Shown here piece by piece: positions 9,564 to 17,756 of a stretch of 64,000 bases of DNA. The position numbers and the translations under genes were made by a program. The first letter of the stretch is position 1; each line of letters begins with the position of its first letter. Source of the DNA: Phyllobacterium pellucidum (GTDB taxonomy: Bacteria > Pseudomonadota > Alphaproteobacteria > Rhizobiales > Rhizobiaceae); the NCBI RefSeq assembly GCF_013327855.1, contig NZ_JABUMX010000002.1, positions 868,001 to 932,000 of the forward strand, read 5' to 3'. The notes beneath the pieces were generated by a model that saw only the letters and a list, made by a program, of their open reading frames with translations, searched no databases and was not told the origin of the DNA.

Positions 9564-10715
9564 CTAGATGCCGCTTATCACCTGGCCGTTGGACAGGATA
9601 TGCGTCTGGAACCCCGTGAAGATGCGCGATGCTTCGCCGGACGCATAAAGCGCCTGATATGCTTCGTGCGGCACCAGCGCATGCTGTTCATAATGGCTGA
9701 CGCCCTGGCGCGTGGCTTCCAGATCGTCGGTATTGATGTGGAATTCCTCGCGCGCCGGTTCCGACGACCAGAGCCCGCGTTTGCCCGGCTTCTCGGCAAC
9801 CGAAAATACCTCCTGCAATGTCCAGGTGAGGAGCCACGCGTCTTCCGGGCGGCGCACACTGCCCAGCACATCGGCAACCTTCTGATTGTGCTCGGTAATA
9901 CCGGCCGTATAAAACGGGCCGAGCACGAAACGGCGCAACTGCTTGGGGTGAAGCTCAGGAAAGTCCTGATCGAGGCTGGTCGCAATCGTCACCGGCGAAA
10001 GCGAATAGGCGGAATTCCTGGCCGCGAAATCATCGAAGCGGCGCGCAAGGACCGGATTAAGCAGGCCGCCGACAGGAAGCGGAATTTTCACAGCAGGATT
10101 GAGCTTGCCGTCCTTTCCGACCAGCGCCTCGACCATATCCTCTGAGGAATCCTCGATCACAGCCATATAGACGAGCGGCAGGTTTGAAGCACCGTCGAAG
10201 GCGCCCCAATGCACGACATAGAACGGTCGCATCGTCTTCGGATTGACGGAAACACGGATGGTTTCCGGCAAAAGGAAGGGTGAGAAAACTTCGCCCCTTT
10301 CGACGGTCTCAAGATAAACGCGCTCCGCCATCGAACGCTGTAGGTCGTGGGGAAAGTCGCGACTGCGCAGAATGAAATCGGCCATTTCACTTCGCAGCGC
10401 CTCGGCCGGTGGTATTGCCGCAAGCCTTGCCTTGGCGTCCTTCTTGTCATTCTCAAGTTCAAGAACGTTCTGAAACACCGGAAACCCGCTATCTGCGCGC
10501 GATATGCGGAACCGTTCGGCAAAGCCGAGCCGGTTGCGCCAGCAGTCGAACGAAGCGCTCAGCCGCTGCAGGTATTGCGCGACGGTCTGGGCCACCAGGT
10601 CATGCTTGTAGAGCGGGGAATCCTGCTGGTTCAAGAATATGCCGAGCCCGTCCAGCGCAGAGCGAATGGCGCCAAAATAGCGCTCGGCCGCCCCGATGTC
10701 CGCTTTATCGTCCAT
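9564..10715 (-). CDS. Conserved hypothetical protein, second gene of the AAA+ operon
   Basis: A 383-residue cytosolic protein starting MDDKADIGAAERYFGAIR. The N-terminal third is helical; the middle reads as a mixed alpha/beta domain (FYVVHWGAFDG, LPLVYMAVIED), with a tryptophan-rich stretch near residue 290 (DAWLLTWTLQEVF). There is no signal peptide, membrane helix or nucleotide-binding loop. Its start lies 3 bp after the stop of the coiled-coil gene and its end 47 bp before the ATPase start, so the three are very likely co-transcribed and possibly translationally coupled. I cannot assign a family. Confidence 0.85.
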   Translation of the reverse strand: MDDKADIGAAERYFGAIRSALDGLGIFLNQQDSPLYKHDLVAQTVAQYLQRLSASFDCWRNRLGFAERFRISRADSGFPVFQNVLELENDKKDAKARLAAIPPAEALRSEMADFILRSRDFPHDLQRSMAERVYLETVERGEVFSPFLLPETIRVSVNPKTMRPFYVVHWGAFDGASNLPLVYMAVIEDSSEDMVEALVGKDGKLNPAVKIPLPVGGLLNPVLARRFDDFAARNSAYSLSPVTIATSLDQDFPELHPKQLRRFVLGPFYTAGITEHNQKVADVLGSVRRPEDAWLLTWTLQEVFSVAEKPGKRGLWSSEPAREEFHINTDDLEATRQGVSHYEQHALVPHEAYQALYASGEASRIFTGFQTHILSNGQVISGI

Positions 10716-10718
10716 AGA

Positions 10719-11807
10719 CTAGCTCTTCACGTAGTCAGCGGTGTTGTGCTTCTTGAGTACTTCAGAGAACCGGCGCGAGAATGCGTCGTCGGCGAGCTTC
10801 TTGCGCCGCTGTATGTCCTGCGAACTCACCATGTTCTTTTCATGCATTTCGAGAAGGTCGCCAATGTGCTTTTGTGCAGCGGCCCCCACACCGGCCATCG
10901 TCTCTTCGGCCGCCGTGTCGACCTTGCTGCCGAGTGTATTGATCTTGTGCGCAACATCCTGCTGTGCCGCCGTCTTCAATGAGTCCTCGAGCGCCTTGTA
11001 AAGGACGATGCGCTGTTCGGTATCGATCGACAACTTGTTGATGAGTGTGCTTTGCGCGGCGATCTGATTGTTGAGCGAATCGACGAAGGTCTGGAACATT
11101 GAGGTATAGCGCTCCAGGGTCTGGCTTTCGGCGAGCAGTTCCTGCTCCTTCGCCTGACGCTCATTGTACTCGGTCGCAAGCTTTGAGCGCTCGCCTTCGA
11201 GCGCGGCCCGTGCGCCCTGATCCGTTGACGCCGCGATGCGGTTTTCGATGTCGAGCAGTTGCGGGTTCAGTTCCTCGATTCGCTTCTGCGTGGCTTCGAG
11301 ATTTGCGATCGTCGTCTTGCGCCGTTCGATGACGGAGGCGAGGCTTGTCTCCGACGTCTTGTAACGCTGGTCGAGCACACCCTTCTGCTCCTTCAGGATA
11401 CCGACGATGCGATCGGACTTGGAAAGAAGCTCCTGCAGGTTGCCAGCAAGCGACATATTGCGGACGCGGTCGGAACGCATGCGCTGCATCTTCTGTTTGG
11501 AGAATACGCCGATGAATTTTTCCCAGCCGGAATAGCCCTTCATGCTCTCGAATTCGGAGCCGAAGACGTTGGTGGCATCCTCAAGACCAATGATGAGTTC
11601 AGCGATATTGCCTTCCATCACCTTCTGCTGCCGCAGCACATCATCGATGCGGGCATTCTCGATATCGAAGTCGGATGCGCCGATCTTTTCATCTGCCTTG
11701 GCGAACTTGTCGAGAACGACGCTCGACTGGTCGATCTTGGTCCGCATGTCGTTGACCATGGACCGCGTCTTTTCGATTTCAGCATCGAAATTCTGCAAAC
11801 TCGCCAT
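10719..11807 (-). CDS. Coiled-coil protein with weak TelA (toxic anion resistance)-like character, first gene of the AAA+ operon
   Basis: A 362-residue protein with no signal peptide, dominated by helices. Long heptad-like stretches run from about residue 140 to 260 (ATQKRIEELNPQLLDIENRI and following), with shorter ones at both ends. The central and C-terminal pattern (LERYTSMFQTFVDSLNNQIA, then a long helix ending EETMAGVGAAAQKH) reminds me of TelA-family proteins, but this is a weak resemblance that a profile search must confirm. The start is ATG 11807 behind AAAGGAAA; a longer in-frame frame upstream has no such site. It is the first gene of the operon and faces the ModE-type regulator across about 185 bp. 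Confidence 0.85.
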   Translation of the reverse strand: MASLQNFDAEIEKTRSMVNDMRTKIDQSSVVLDKFAKADEKIGASDFDIENARIDDVLRQQKVMEGNIAELIIGLEDATNVFGSEFESMKGYSGWEKFIGVFSKQKMQRMRSDRVRNMSLAGNLQELLSKSDRIVGILKEQKGVLDQRYKTSETSLASVIERRKTTIANLEATQKRIEELNPQLLDIENRIAASTDQGARAALEGERSKLATEYNERQAKEQELLAESQTLERYTSMFQTFVDSLNNQIAAQSTLINKLSIDTEQRIVLYKALEDSLKTAAQQDVAHKINTLGSKVDTAAEETMAGVGAAAQKHIGDLLEMHEKNMVSSQDIQRRKKLADDAFSRRFSEVLKKHNTADYVKS

Positions 11808-11991
11808 TAGAATATTTCCTTTGTTTCCCAATAATAATTTCCGCCTCGAGCAGCGAATATAGACACGCCACACTGTGAATAAAACCCTACCAATGTACGA
11901 CGACGCACAAGTAATCTATCACACTGGTGTTCTGGCCATGCGCCTTGCTATAGAACGGCGGGCATAGCGGCATGGGCGCGGTAGCAATCAA

Positions 11992-12375
11992 ATGGGTTCG
12001 ACTTCCAAAACGACGCTGAAAACGGTGTTCCGCATCGACTTTCCGAATAAGGACCGGCTCGGTCGCGGGAAGATGCAATTGCTCGAGCGCATTGCCGCCA
12101 CTGGTTCGATCTCGGCTGCTGGCCGGTCGATGGATATGTCCTACAGGCGGGCCTGGCTGCTGGTCAGCGAAATGAACAAAATGTTCGCGGCGCCGGTTGT
12201 CGATTCGCAGCGAGGCGGCAAGCAAGGCGGCGGCGCGGTCGTCACCGCCTTCGGCGAAGAGCTTCTCAAGCATTTCCATGCCATGGAGGCGAAAATCGCT
12301 GCGGCAATTGCCGAGGACATCGATTGGCTGGACGCCAACCGCAGCAAGACGACGACGCCGCCGGACGATCAGTAG
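11992..12375 (+). CDS. modE: ModE-type winged-helix transcriptional regulator without molybdate-binding domains
   Basis: A 127-residue protein. It matches the N-terminal ModE DNA-binding domain: LLERIAATGSISAAGRSMDMSYRRAWLLV is the helix-turn-helix, followed by the wing RGGKQGGGAVVTAFG. The paired TOBE/Mop domains that bind molybdate in E. coli ModE are absent, as in many alphaproteobacterial short ModE-like proteins. It may use the separate molbindin at 16677 as partner or sense nothing directly; both are guesses. It is convergent with modC, the two coding ends overlapping by 7 bp, which supports a role in the mod locus. Confidence 0.85.
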   Translation: MGSTSKTTLKTVFRIDFPNKDRLGRGKMQLLERIAATGSISAAGRSMDMSYRRAWLLVSEMNKMFAAPVVDSQRGGKQGGGAVVTAFGEELLKHFHAMEAKIAAAIAEDIDWLDANRSKTTTPPDDQ

Positions 12376-13445
12376 GGCTCCAGCGCCACTGTCTTGATGA
12401 TGGCGTAGACGGGAAGCCCCAGCTTCAAACCGAGCCTCTCGCAGGATAGCTGCGTGATGCGCGCGAGGATCGGCGCACCATCGCATTCAATGCGGATGTC
12501 AGCGGAGCCGGCTGCATCGAGGCTGATCGCTTCGACGGTCCCCTCGATGATGTTCAGCGCACTCAGATGCTCCGGCCGCATGGTCGACAGCATGACATCC
12601 TTGGCGAGGATATGAACGCGGACAGATCGGCCTTCGGCAATCTCCGTACCCGAAACATAGAGGCGGGAAGAATTGAACCCGATGGTGGCAAGCCGGTGAA
12701 CAGCGTCGTACGTTATAACCCTGCCCTCGACAACCGCGCCGGCTTCGCGCTTTGAGGCTGCGACCGAGACGGAGGTTGCGTTGAGAATGTCTGTCGCGGC
12801 GCCCGCCATGGCGACCTTGCCCTCGCTCAGCGCGATCACCCTGTCGGCAAGCCGCGCCACTTCCGCGACCGAATGGCTGACATAGATGATCGGGATATTC
12901 ATCTCGTCACGCAGCGCTTCGAGATAGGGCAGGATCTCGGCTTTGCGGGTGTCGTCCAGCGCGGCAAGCGGCTCATCCATCAAGAGCAGGCGCGGCGACG
13001 ACAAAAGCGCCCTGCCGACGGCGACGCGCTGCTTTTCACCGCCCGACAGCTTTCCGGGCCGACGGTCGAGAAGTCCGCCAATGCCAAGGAGGTCGACGAT
13101 CTTCGCAAGATTGTCCGCTCGATCCTGCTTCGGCGTGAACCAGCGTCCGTAATTGAGGTTCTGCAGCACCGAAAGGTGCGGAAACAGCCTCCCTTCCTGG
13201 AACACCGTCGCGAAGCGGCGCTTGTGCTTCGGCACGAAGATGCCACGTTGCGTATCGAGCAGAACATCGCCATCGAAAACGATCCTGCCCTCGGTGGGAC
13301 GCGCCAAGCCCGCAATGATGCGGATCACCGAGGTCTTGCCTGACCCCGAGCGTCCGAACAGGGCAGTGACGCCGCTTTCCGAAACGAACGCCACGTCGAG
13401 ATCGAAGGTGCCAAGCCGTTGCTTCGCCTCAAACTGCAGCCTCAT
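12369..13445 (-). CDS. modC: Molybdenum ABC transporter ATP-binding protein ModC
   Basis: A 358-residue ATPase that powers molybdate import. It has Walker A GRSGSGKTS near residue 34, the ABC signature LSGGEKQRVAVGRAL near 135, Walker B LLLMDEPLAALDD, and the switch histidine in YVSHS. The last 100 residues form a TOBE domain (LSALNIIEGTVEAI), typical of ModC and able to bind oxyanion. Its ATG overlaps the modB stop by 4 bp (ATGA), so the two are translationally coupled. Confidence 0.96.
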   Translation of the reverse strand: MRLQFEAKQRLGTFDLDVAFVSESGVTALFGRSGSGKTSVIRIIAGLARPTEGRIVFDGDVLLDTQRGIFVPKHKRRFATVFQEGRLFPHLSVLQNLNYGRWFTPKQDRADNLAKIVDLLGIGGLLDRRPGKLSGGEKQRVAVGRALLSSPRLLLMDEPLAALDDTRKAEILPYLEALRDEMNIPIIYVSHSVAEVARLADRVIALSEGKVAMAGAATDILNATSVSVAASKREAGAVVEGRVITYDAVHRLATIGFNSSRLYVSGTEIAEGRSVRVHILAKDVMLSTMRPEHLSALNIIEGTVEAISLDAAGSADIRIECDGAPILARITQLSCERLGLKLGLPVYAIIKTVALEPY

Positions 13446-14143
13446 TCGAATTCCACCCGGCGTCCGACGAGATATGCCATGAATTCCGATGCCATCAGCG
13501 CGGCCATGGATATGACGACGGAGATCATCGTCAGGCGGAATGCGGCGGCGTCGCCGCCCGGCACCTGTGTGAACGTATAGATCGCCGCAGAAAGCGTCTG
13601 CGTTTCGCCGGGGATATTGGAAACGAAGGTTATCGTCGCGCCGAACTCGCCCATCGCCTTGGCAAAGGAAAGGATCATGCCGGCAATAATTCCCGGCAGG
13701 ATCAGCGGCAGCGTTACGGTGAGGAACACCCAGGCCGGGCTTGCGCCGAGGGTGGCCGCGGCATCCTCGAGGCGGCGGTCAACCGCCTCGACTGACAGGC
13801 GGATGCTGCGCACCATCAAGGGAAACCCCATCACGCCGCAGGCAAGCGCGGCGCCAGTCCAGCGAAAGGAAAGAACGATGCCGAGGTATTCGGCCAGGAA
13901 TGCGCCGATCGGGCCACGCCTGCCGAACAAGATCAGGAGAATGAAGCCGGTAACGACCGGCGGCAGGATGAGCGGCAGATGGACGAGGCCGTTGAGGATC
14001 GATTTGCCCCAGAATTTTCCGCGGGCGAGCAGGATGCCGACGAAGATGCCGGGAATGAGGCTGGCAAGCATCGCAACTGAAGCAATTCGCAGCGTAAGAT
14101 GGACCGCCGTCCACTCTTCATTGCTTAATGCAAACCAGTCCAA
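13442..14143 (-). CDS. modB: Molybdate ABC transporter permease ModB
   Basis: A 233-residue inner-membrane permease with about five to six membrane segments and the EAA-type loop for ATPase contact (EDAAATLGASPAWVFLTVTLP). HLPLILPPVVTGFILL is typical of ModB. The start is TTG at 14143, six bases behind GAGGGG; no ATG in frame fits as well. It lies 66 bp after modA and overlaps modC. Confidence 0.95.
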   Translation of the reverse strand: MDWFALSNEEWTAVHLTLRIASVAMLASLIPGIFVGILLARGKFWGKSILNGLVHLPLILPPVVTGFILLILFGRRGPIGAFLAEYLGIVLSFRWTGAALACGVMGFPLMVRSIRLSVEAVDRRLEDAAATLGASPAWVFLTVTLPLILPGIIAGMILSFAKAMGEFGATITFVSNIPGETQTLSAAIYTFTQVPGGDAAAFRLTMISVVISMAALMASEFMAYLVGRRVEFE

Positions 14144-14209
14144 TGCATGCCCCTCGCCCGTTCAAATTGCAGGACTATCCGAACGCAAGGTCTGGAAAGT
14201 CCGAGGATG

Positions 14210-15004
14210 TTACTTCAATACGGTAAATCCTTGCTTTTCAAAGAATGGCGTTGCCTTGTCAGATTTGATGTAGTCCAGCAGCGAGGCAGCATCCGGGTTC
14301 TTGCTTTCAGCGAGGAGGGCGATCGGGTAGATGATCGGCTTATGGCTGTCCTCGGGGAACGTGCCCACAATCTTCACTTCCTTGTCGGCGGCTGCATCGG
14401 TCTGGTAGACGATGCCGTAAGGCGCCTCGCCGCGCGATACGAGCAGGAGCGCGGCACGCACGCTTTCCGCGCCGGCAATCTTCTTTTCAACCGACGACCA
14501 CACGCCAAGCGACTCAAGCGCCTCCTTGCCGTATTTGCCAGCCGGGACGGAATCGACCGCCCCCATTGCAAGGCGGCCATCGCCAAGAAGCTTTGCAAGA
14601 TCAAAGCCTTTCTTGATTTCAACGGGTTCCGCCTTGTCCTTGCCAGCGACGAGGACGATGCGGTTGCCCAGAAGGTTCTTGCGCGTATCCGCCTTGATCA
14701 GGTTCTTCTTGGCGACATAATCCATCCAGTCGAGATCGGCCGAAACGAAGATATCGGCCGGCGCACCGGATTCGATCTGCTTGGCGAGCGCCGAACTCGC
14801 CGCATAGGAAATCGCCGTTTCCTTGCCGGACTCTTTCGTCCAGGCGGCGGCGATATCGTCAAGGGCGTTCTTCAGGCTTGCCGCAGCAAAAACCGTGACC
14901 TTCTCCTGCGCCTGTGCCGTTGCAACCGGCCCTGCTATGCCAAGCCACGCCGCCGCACATGCGGCCGCTGCCAATTTCAACCATTGCCGACGTTGAATGC
15001 CCAT
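14210..15004 (-). CDS. modA: Molybdate ABC transporter substrate-binding protein ModA
   Basis: A 264-residue periplasmic protein with a signal peptide (about 32 residues, ending AQAQ). The mature start KVTVFAAASLKNALDDIAAAW carries the serine that contacts the oxyanion in ModA (AAASL), and PADIFVSADLDWMDY is a second family signature. A GGAGGG ribosome-binding site lies 5 nt before the ATG. First gene of modABC. The short intergenic space upstream, shared with a second binding-protein gene, holds the ModE-like palindrome at 15027. Confidence 0.96.
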   Translation of the reverse strand: MGIQRRQWLKLAAAACAAAWLGIAGPVATAQAQEKVTVFAAASLKNALDDIAAAWTKESGKETAISYAASSALAKQIESGAPADIFVSADLDWMDYVAKKNLIKADTRKNLLGNRIVLVAGKDKAEPVEIKKGFDLAKLLGDGRLAMGAVDSVPAGKYGKEALESLGVWSSVEKKIAGAESVRAALLLVSRGEAPYGIVYQTDAAADKEVKIVGTFPEDSHKPIIYPIALLAESKNPDAASLLDYIKSDKATPFFEKQGFTVLK

Positions 15005-15026
15005 TTAACCCTCCAGTTCAGGCGTT

Positions 15027-15050
15027 CGAGATATTTTTCTGCATATATCG
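15027..15050. promoter_or_regulatory. ModE-box-like palindrome between modA and the divergent binding-protein gene
   Basis: CGAGATAT and ATATATCG form an inverted repeat (7 of 8 positions paired) around an 8-nt spacer, resembling the Mo-boxes bound by ModE regulators. It lies 23-46 bp upstream of modA. A second AT-rich palindrome (ATATAGC, 4 nt, GTTATAT; 6 of 7 paired) is at 15060-15077, nearer the divergent gene. Binding by the product of 11992-12375 is inferred. Confidence 0.42.
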
Positions 15051-15116
15051 GTGGGCATCATATAGCCAGTGTTATATTTCTTGAAACATATTGCTCGGTG
15101 AATGGAGGATTGGCGC

Positions 15117-16136
15117 ATGCAACGGATAGCGTTTTTGACATTGCTTTTCCTGAGCTTCGCGCTTGCGGCACGGGCAGAAACCTTCACCGACGCAGCGGGT
15201 CGAACCGTCGAACTTCCGGCGCGCGTCGAACGCATCATGGCGGCAGGCCCGCCCGCCTCGGTTCTCCTATATGTGCTGGCCCCGCAGAAGCTCGCAGGCT
15301 GGGTGCACGCCCCCTCGTCCGCGGAGGGCAAGCTCCTTCTCCCGGATGCCTCGAAATTGCCAGAACTGGGGCGGCTGACGGGCAAGGGGAATGCGATCCG
15401 CGCCGACATCGTGACGAAGGCCAAGCTGGATTTGATTATCGATGTGGGCGATGTCAGCGAGGAATATGCAGCTCTCGCATCGCGTAGCCAGAACGAGACC
15501 GGCGTGCCCTATATACTCCTCGATGGAAGCCTCGCAAAGACGCCCGAGGTTTTCGAGACGTTGGGGAAGGTCGTCGGAGAACCTGAACGCGGCACGGAAC
15601 TTGCGCGATACGCCAGGATGACGCTGGACAAGGTTAACGCCGGTCTCGCCAAGATTCCCGCCGACCACCGTCCCCGGGTCTATTACGGGCGGGGCGCCGA
15701 TGGAATGCAGACCGGGCTCGCCCGTTCCATCAATCTCGAGTTGCTCGACGCCCTCGGCGCGGTCAATGTTGCCGCCGAAAAGGGGCAAGGCGGGTTGACG
15801 AAAGTGACGCCGGAAGAGGTCGCCAAATGGAATCCCGACATTATCATTGCATCGGACCCGAAGTTCGCTGCCATGGCGCGATCCAACCCTGCCTGGAGCG
15901 GCATCAATGCGGTAAAAGGCGGCCGTGTCTTCGTCCAGCCGGCACTGCCCTTCGGCTGGTTCGACGGGCCGCCCGGCGTAAACCGCCTGATGGGCATAAT
16001 CTGGCTGGAACAATTGCTCTATCCCGATGTATTCCCGACCGACCTGCGCAAGGAAGCGAAAGCGTTTTACAAGGCCTTCTATCAGGTCGATCTAAGTGAC
16101 GCGCAATTTGACCGATTATTGCAGGATAAGCCCTAG
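15117..16136 (+). CDS. ABC transporter substrate-binding protein, FepB/BtuF/MolA type
   Basis: A 339-residue class III periplasmic binding protein that would deliver a metal complex (siderophore, corrinoid or molybdate/tungstate). The signal peptide is about 20 residues (MQRIAFLTLLFLSFALAARA), followed by TFTDAAGRTVELPARVERI, the usual start of this family. The ATG at 15117 has GGAGG 9 nt upstream; an in-frame ATG five codons earlier does not. No permease or ATPase gene of the matching type is in the window, so it either works with a transporter elsewhere or is an orphan. Divergent from modA and followed after 9 bp by the TrmO-type gene. The Mo neighbourhood hints at molybdate or tungstate, but the family is mostly linked to iron. 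Confidence 0.85.
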   Translation: MQRIAFLTLLFLSFALAARAETFTDAAGRTVELPARVERIMAAGPPASVLLYVLAPQKLAGWVHAPSSAEGKLLLPDASKLPELGRLTGKGNAIRADIVTKAKLDLIIDVGDVSEEYAALASRSQNETGVPYILLDGSLAKTPEVFETLGKVVGEPERGTELARYARMTLDKVNAGLAKIPADHRPRVYYGRGADGMQTGLARSINLELLDALGAVNVAAEKGQGGLTKVTPEEVAKWNPDIIIASDPKFAAMARSNPAWSGINAVKGGRVFVQPALPFGWFDGPPGVNRLMGIIWLEQLLYPDVFPTDLRKEAKAFYKAFYQVDLSDAQFDRLLQDKP

Positions 16137-16145
16137 GAGCGAAAA

Positions 16146-16670
16146 ATGGTACGGGAGAATGAAATTCGCGCCAATGAAGTAGCGGTCAGAGCGCCCGAGC
16201 CGGCTGATGCCGCCCTCGCTTTCATCGGCCGGATCTCAACGCCGTGGACTTCTCGCCTTACATGTCCACGTCAGGGCCGCCACGATGGGCCGCTCTGCAC
16301 TATCGAAGTGTTCGAGCCCTGGGCGGCCGGACTTGAAGGTGTTGCAGCGTTCGAGCGGCTCGAAATCCTCTACTGGCTCGACCGGTCGCGCCGCGATCTC
16401 GTCTTGCAAAGCCCTGGCAATAATGGCGTGGTTCACGGCACATTCTCATTGCGCTCGCCAGTCCGGCCGAATCCTATCGGCACGGCCATCGTCAAGCTCG
16501 AAGCTGTTAACGGGTCAATCCTGTCAGTGCGCGGGCTCGATTGCCTCGACGGCACGCCGCTTCTCGATATCAAGCCGGACAGGACGCTGTTCAAGCCGAT
16601 TGCACCGCCACAGCCCGGCGATTTCGAAACCGATCCGGCCGCGACGGCACCCTATTGTCAGAAGCGGTAG
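16146..16670 (+). CDS. TrmO/TsaA (UPF0066) family protein, probable SAM-dependent methyltransferase
   Basis: A 174-residue protein with the UPF0066/TsaA signatures: GRISTPWTSRLTCPRQG near the N-terminus, VLQSPGNNGVVHGTFSLRSP in the middle and RPNPIG just after. E. coli TrmO methylates the t6A base at position 37 of certain tRNAs using SAM. This protein lacks the C-terminal extension of E. coli TrmO (235 residues) and sits in one transcription unit with a metal-complex binding protein, a pairing that may point to a metal-related role. Function by family is likely methyl transfer; the substrate is uncertain. It is convergent with the molbindin gene. Confidence 0.8.
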   Translation: MVRENEIRANEVAVRAPEPADAALAFIGRISTPWTSRLTCPRQGRHDGPLCTIEVFEPWAAGLEGVAAFERLEILYWLDRSRRDLVLQSPGNNGVVHGTFSLRSPVRPNPIGTAIVKLEAVNGSILSVRGLDCLDGTPLLDIKPDRTLFKPIAPPQPGDFETDPAATAPYCQKR

Positions 16671-16676
16671 AGAATT

Positions 16677-16883
16677 CTAGTCGATTGCGACCATCACGTC
16701 GGAGGCCTTGACCACTGCATAGGCATTGTCGCCGACCTTGAGGCCGAGTTCATCGACAGCCTCATTGGTGATCGAAGCCGTGACGACCGATCCACCAACG
16801 TCGATGCGGACATGGGCGGTCGTAGCGCCCTTGGTGACCTCTACGACCTTGCCTTTCAGACGGTTGCGTGCGCTGATTTTCAT
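16677..16883 (-). CDS. mop: Molbindin-like TOBE domain protein
   Basis: A 68-residue protein made of a single TOBE/Mop domain (SARNRLKGKVVEVTKGATTA, then VKASDVMVAID at the end). Such molbindins assemble into rings that store or buffer molybdate in the cytosol. A GGAGGGCACTT ribosome-binding site precedes the ATG. It ends 6 bp from the convergent TrmO-type gene. Since the ModE-type regulator here has no TOBE domains, this protein could serve as a separate sensor; that is speculation. Confidence 0.9.
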   Translation of the reverse strand: MKISARNRLKGKVVEVTKGATTAHVRIDVGGSVVTASITNEAVDELGLKVGDNAYAVVKASDVMVAID

Positions 16884-16964
16884 AAGTGCCCTCCGTTATT
16901 GCGCCTGCCGCGCTTGTTGAATGTGCGACCATACCTTGCCTTGCCGATACTGGCCATTGAACAC

Positions 16965-17567
16965 TTAAAGAGCCTTGAAATCGCCCGGCGATACGCGCCC
17001 CGTCTCTTCCTCCCAATGCTTGCGGCACAGCGAAACATAAAGGGATTTCTCGATCGCCACCTGGTCGCCTTCGGTCAATGCATGACCCTCGGGATCGCGC
17101 CGGACGACCATCGTCGCCTTGGCGCCGCAATGGCAGATGGTGCGGATTTCACGCAGGCTGTCGGCGATGGCGAGGAGTTCCGACGAACCCGGAAACAGCT
17201 TGCCCTGAAAATCCGTGCGAAGCCCGAAGCACATGACCGGAATGTTGAGCCGGTCGGCAACGCGCGCGAGCTGCCATACCTGATCCTTTGTCAGGAATTG
17301 CGCTTCATCGACAAATACGCAGCTGATGGCACTAACCTTGTGCGCGACGGCAATTCGTTCGAACAACCTGTCGTTTTCGCGATAAAGCTCTGCAGCGGCG
17401 CTGACGCCGAGGCGCGACGTTATTTTTCCAATGCCGTTTTCGGCATAGTGCGCGGCGGTAAACAGCATCGTGCGCATGCCACGCTCTTGATAATTATAGG
17501 AAGCCTGCAGCAGCAGCGTCGATTTGCCGGCATTCATTGCCGAATAGCTGAAATAGAGTTTTGCCAT
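16965..17567 (-). CDS. tdk: Thymidine kinase
   Basis: A 200-residue type II thymidine kinase that phosphorylates thymidine with ATP for the dTMP salvage pathway. Visible motifs: P-loop SAMNAGKST near residue 9, Walker B VFVDEAQFL near 85, and the zinc-binding CHCGAKA plus CRKHWEEE at the C-terminus. I chose ATG 17567 (MAKLYFSYSAMNAGK), the usual N-terminus; a longer in-frame start 14 codons upstream adds an atypical leader. Stands alone between the molybdenum block and choX. Confidence 0.95.
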   Translation of the reverse strand: MAKLYFSYSAMNAGKSTLLLQASYNYQERGMRTMLFTAAHYAENGIGKITSRLGVSAAAELYRENDRLFERIAVAHKVSAISCVFVDEAQFLTKDQVWQLARVADRLNIPVMCFGLRTDFQGKLFPGSSELLAIADSLREIRTICHCGAKATMVVRRDPEGHALTEGDQVAIEKSLYVSLCRKHWEEETGRVSPGDFKAL

Positions 17568-17756
17568 GACCTGCTTTAACCGGAATGAGCGGTGGCATGC
17601 ACCCCTCACACAAGCTTGTCCGCAACTTTTGTCGGATTTTTAACAACTGTCGCGATTTGACCGGATTTATGCGCGCCTATGCTTGAATGGCTGCCGATTT
17701 GGTGCTTGGTTCTTGCAAGTATCAACCGGGAGAAACCCGGAGAGGGAGAACTACCA

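Noticed and set aside
14147..15487. 446-codon plus-strand frame opposite modA running into the next gene
   Set aside because: Overlaps modA antisense and the binding-protein gene in another frame; no motif.
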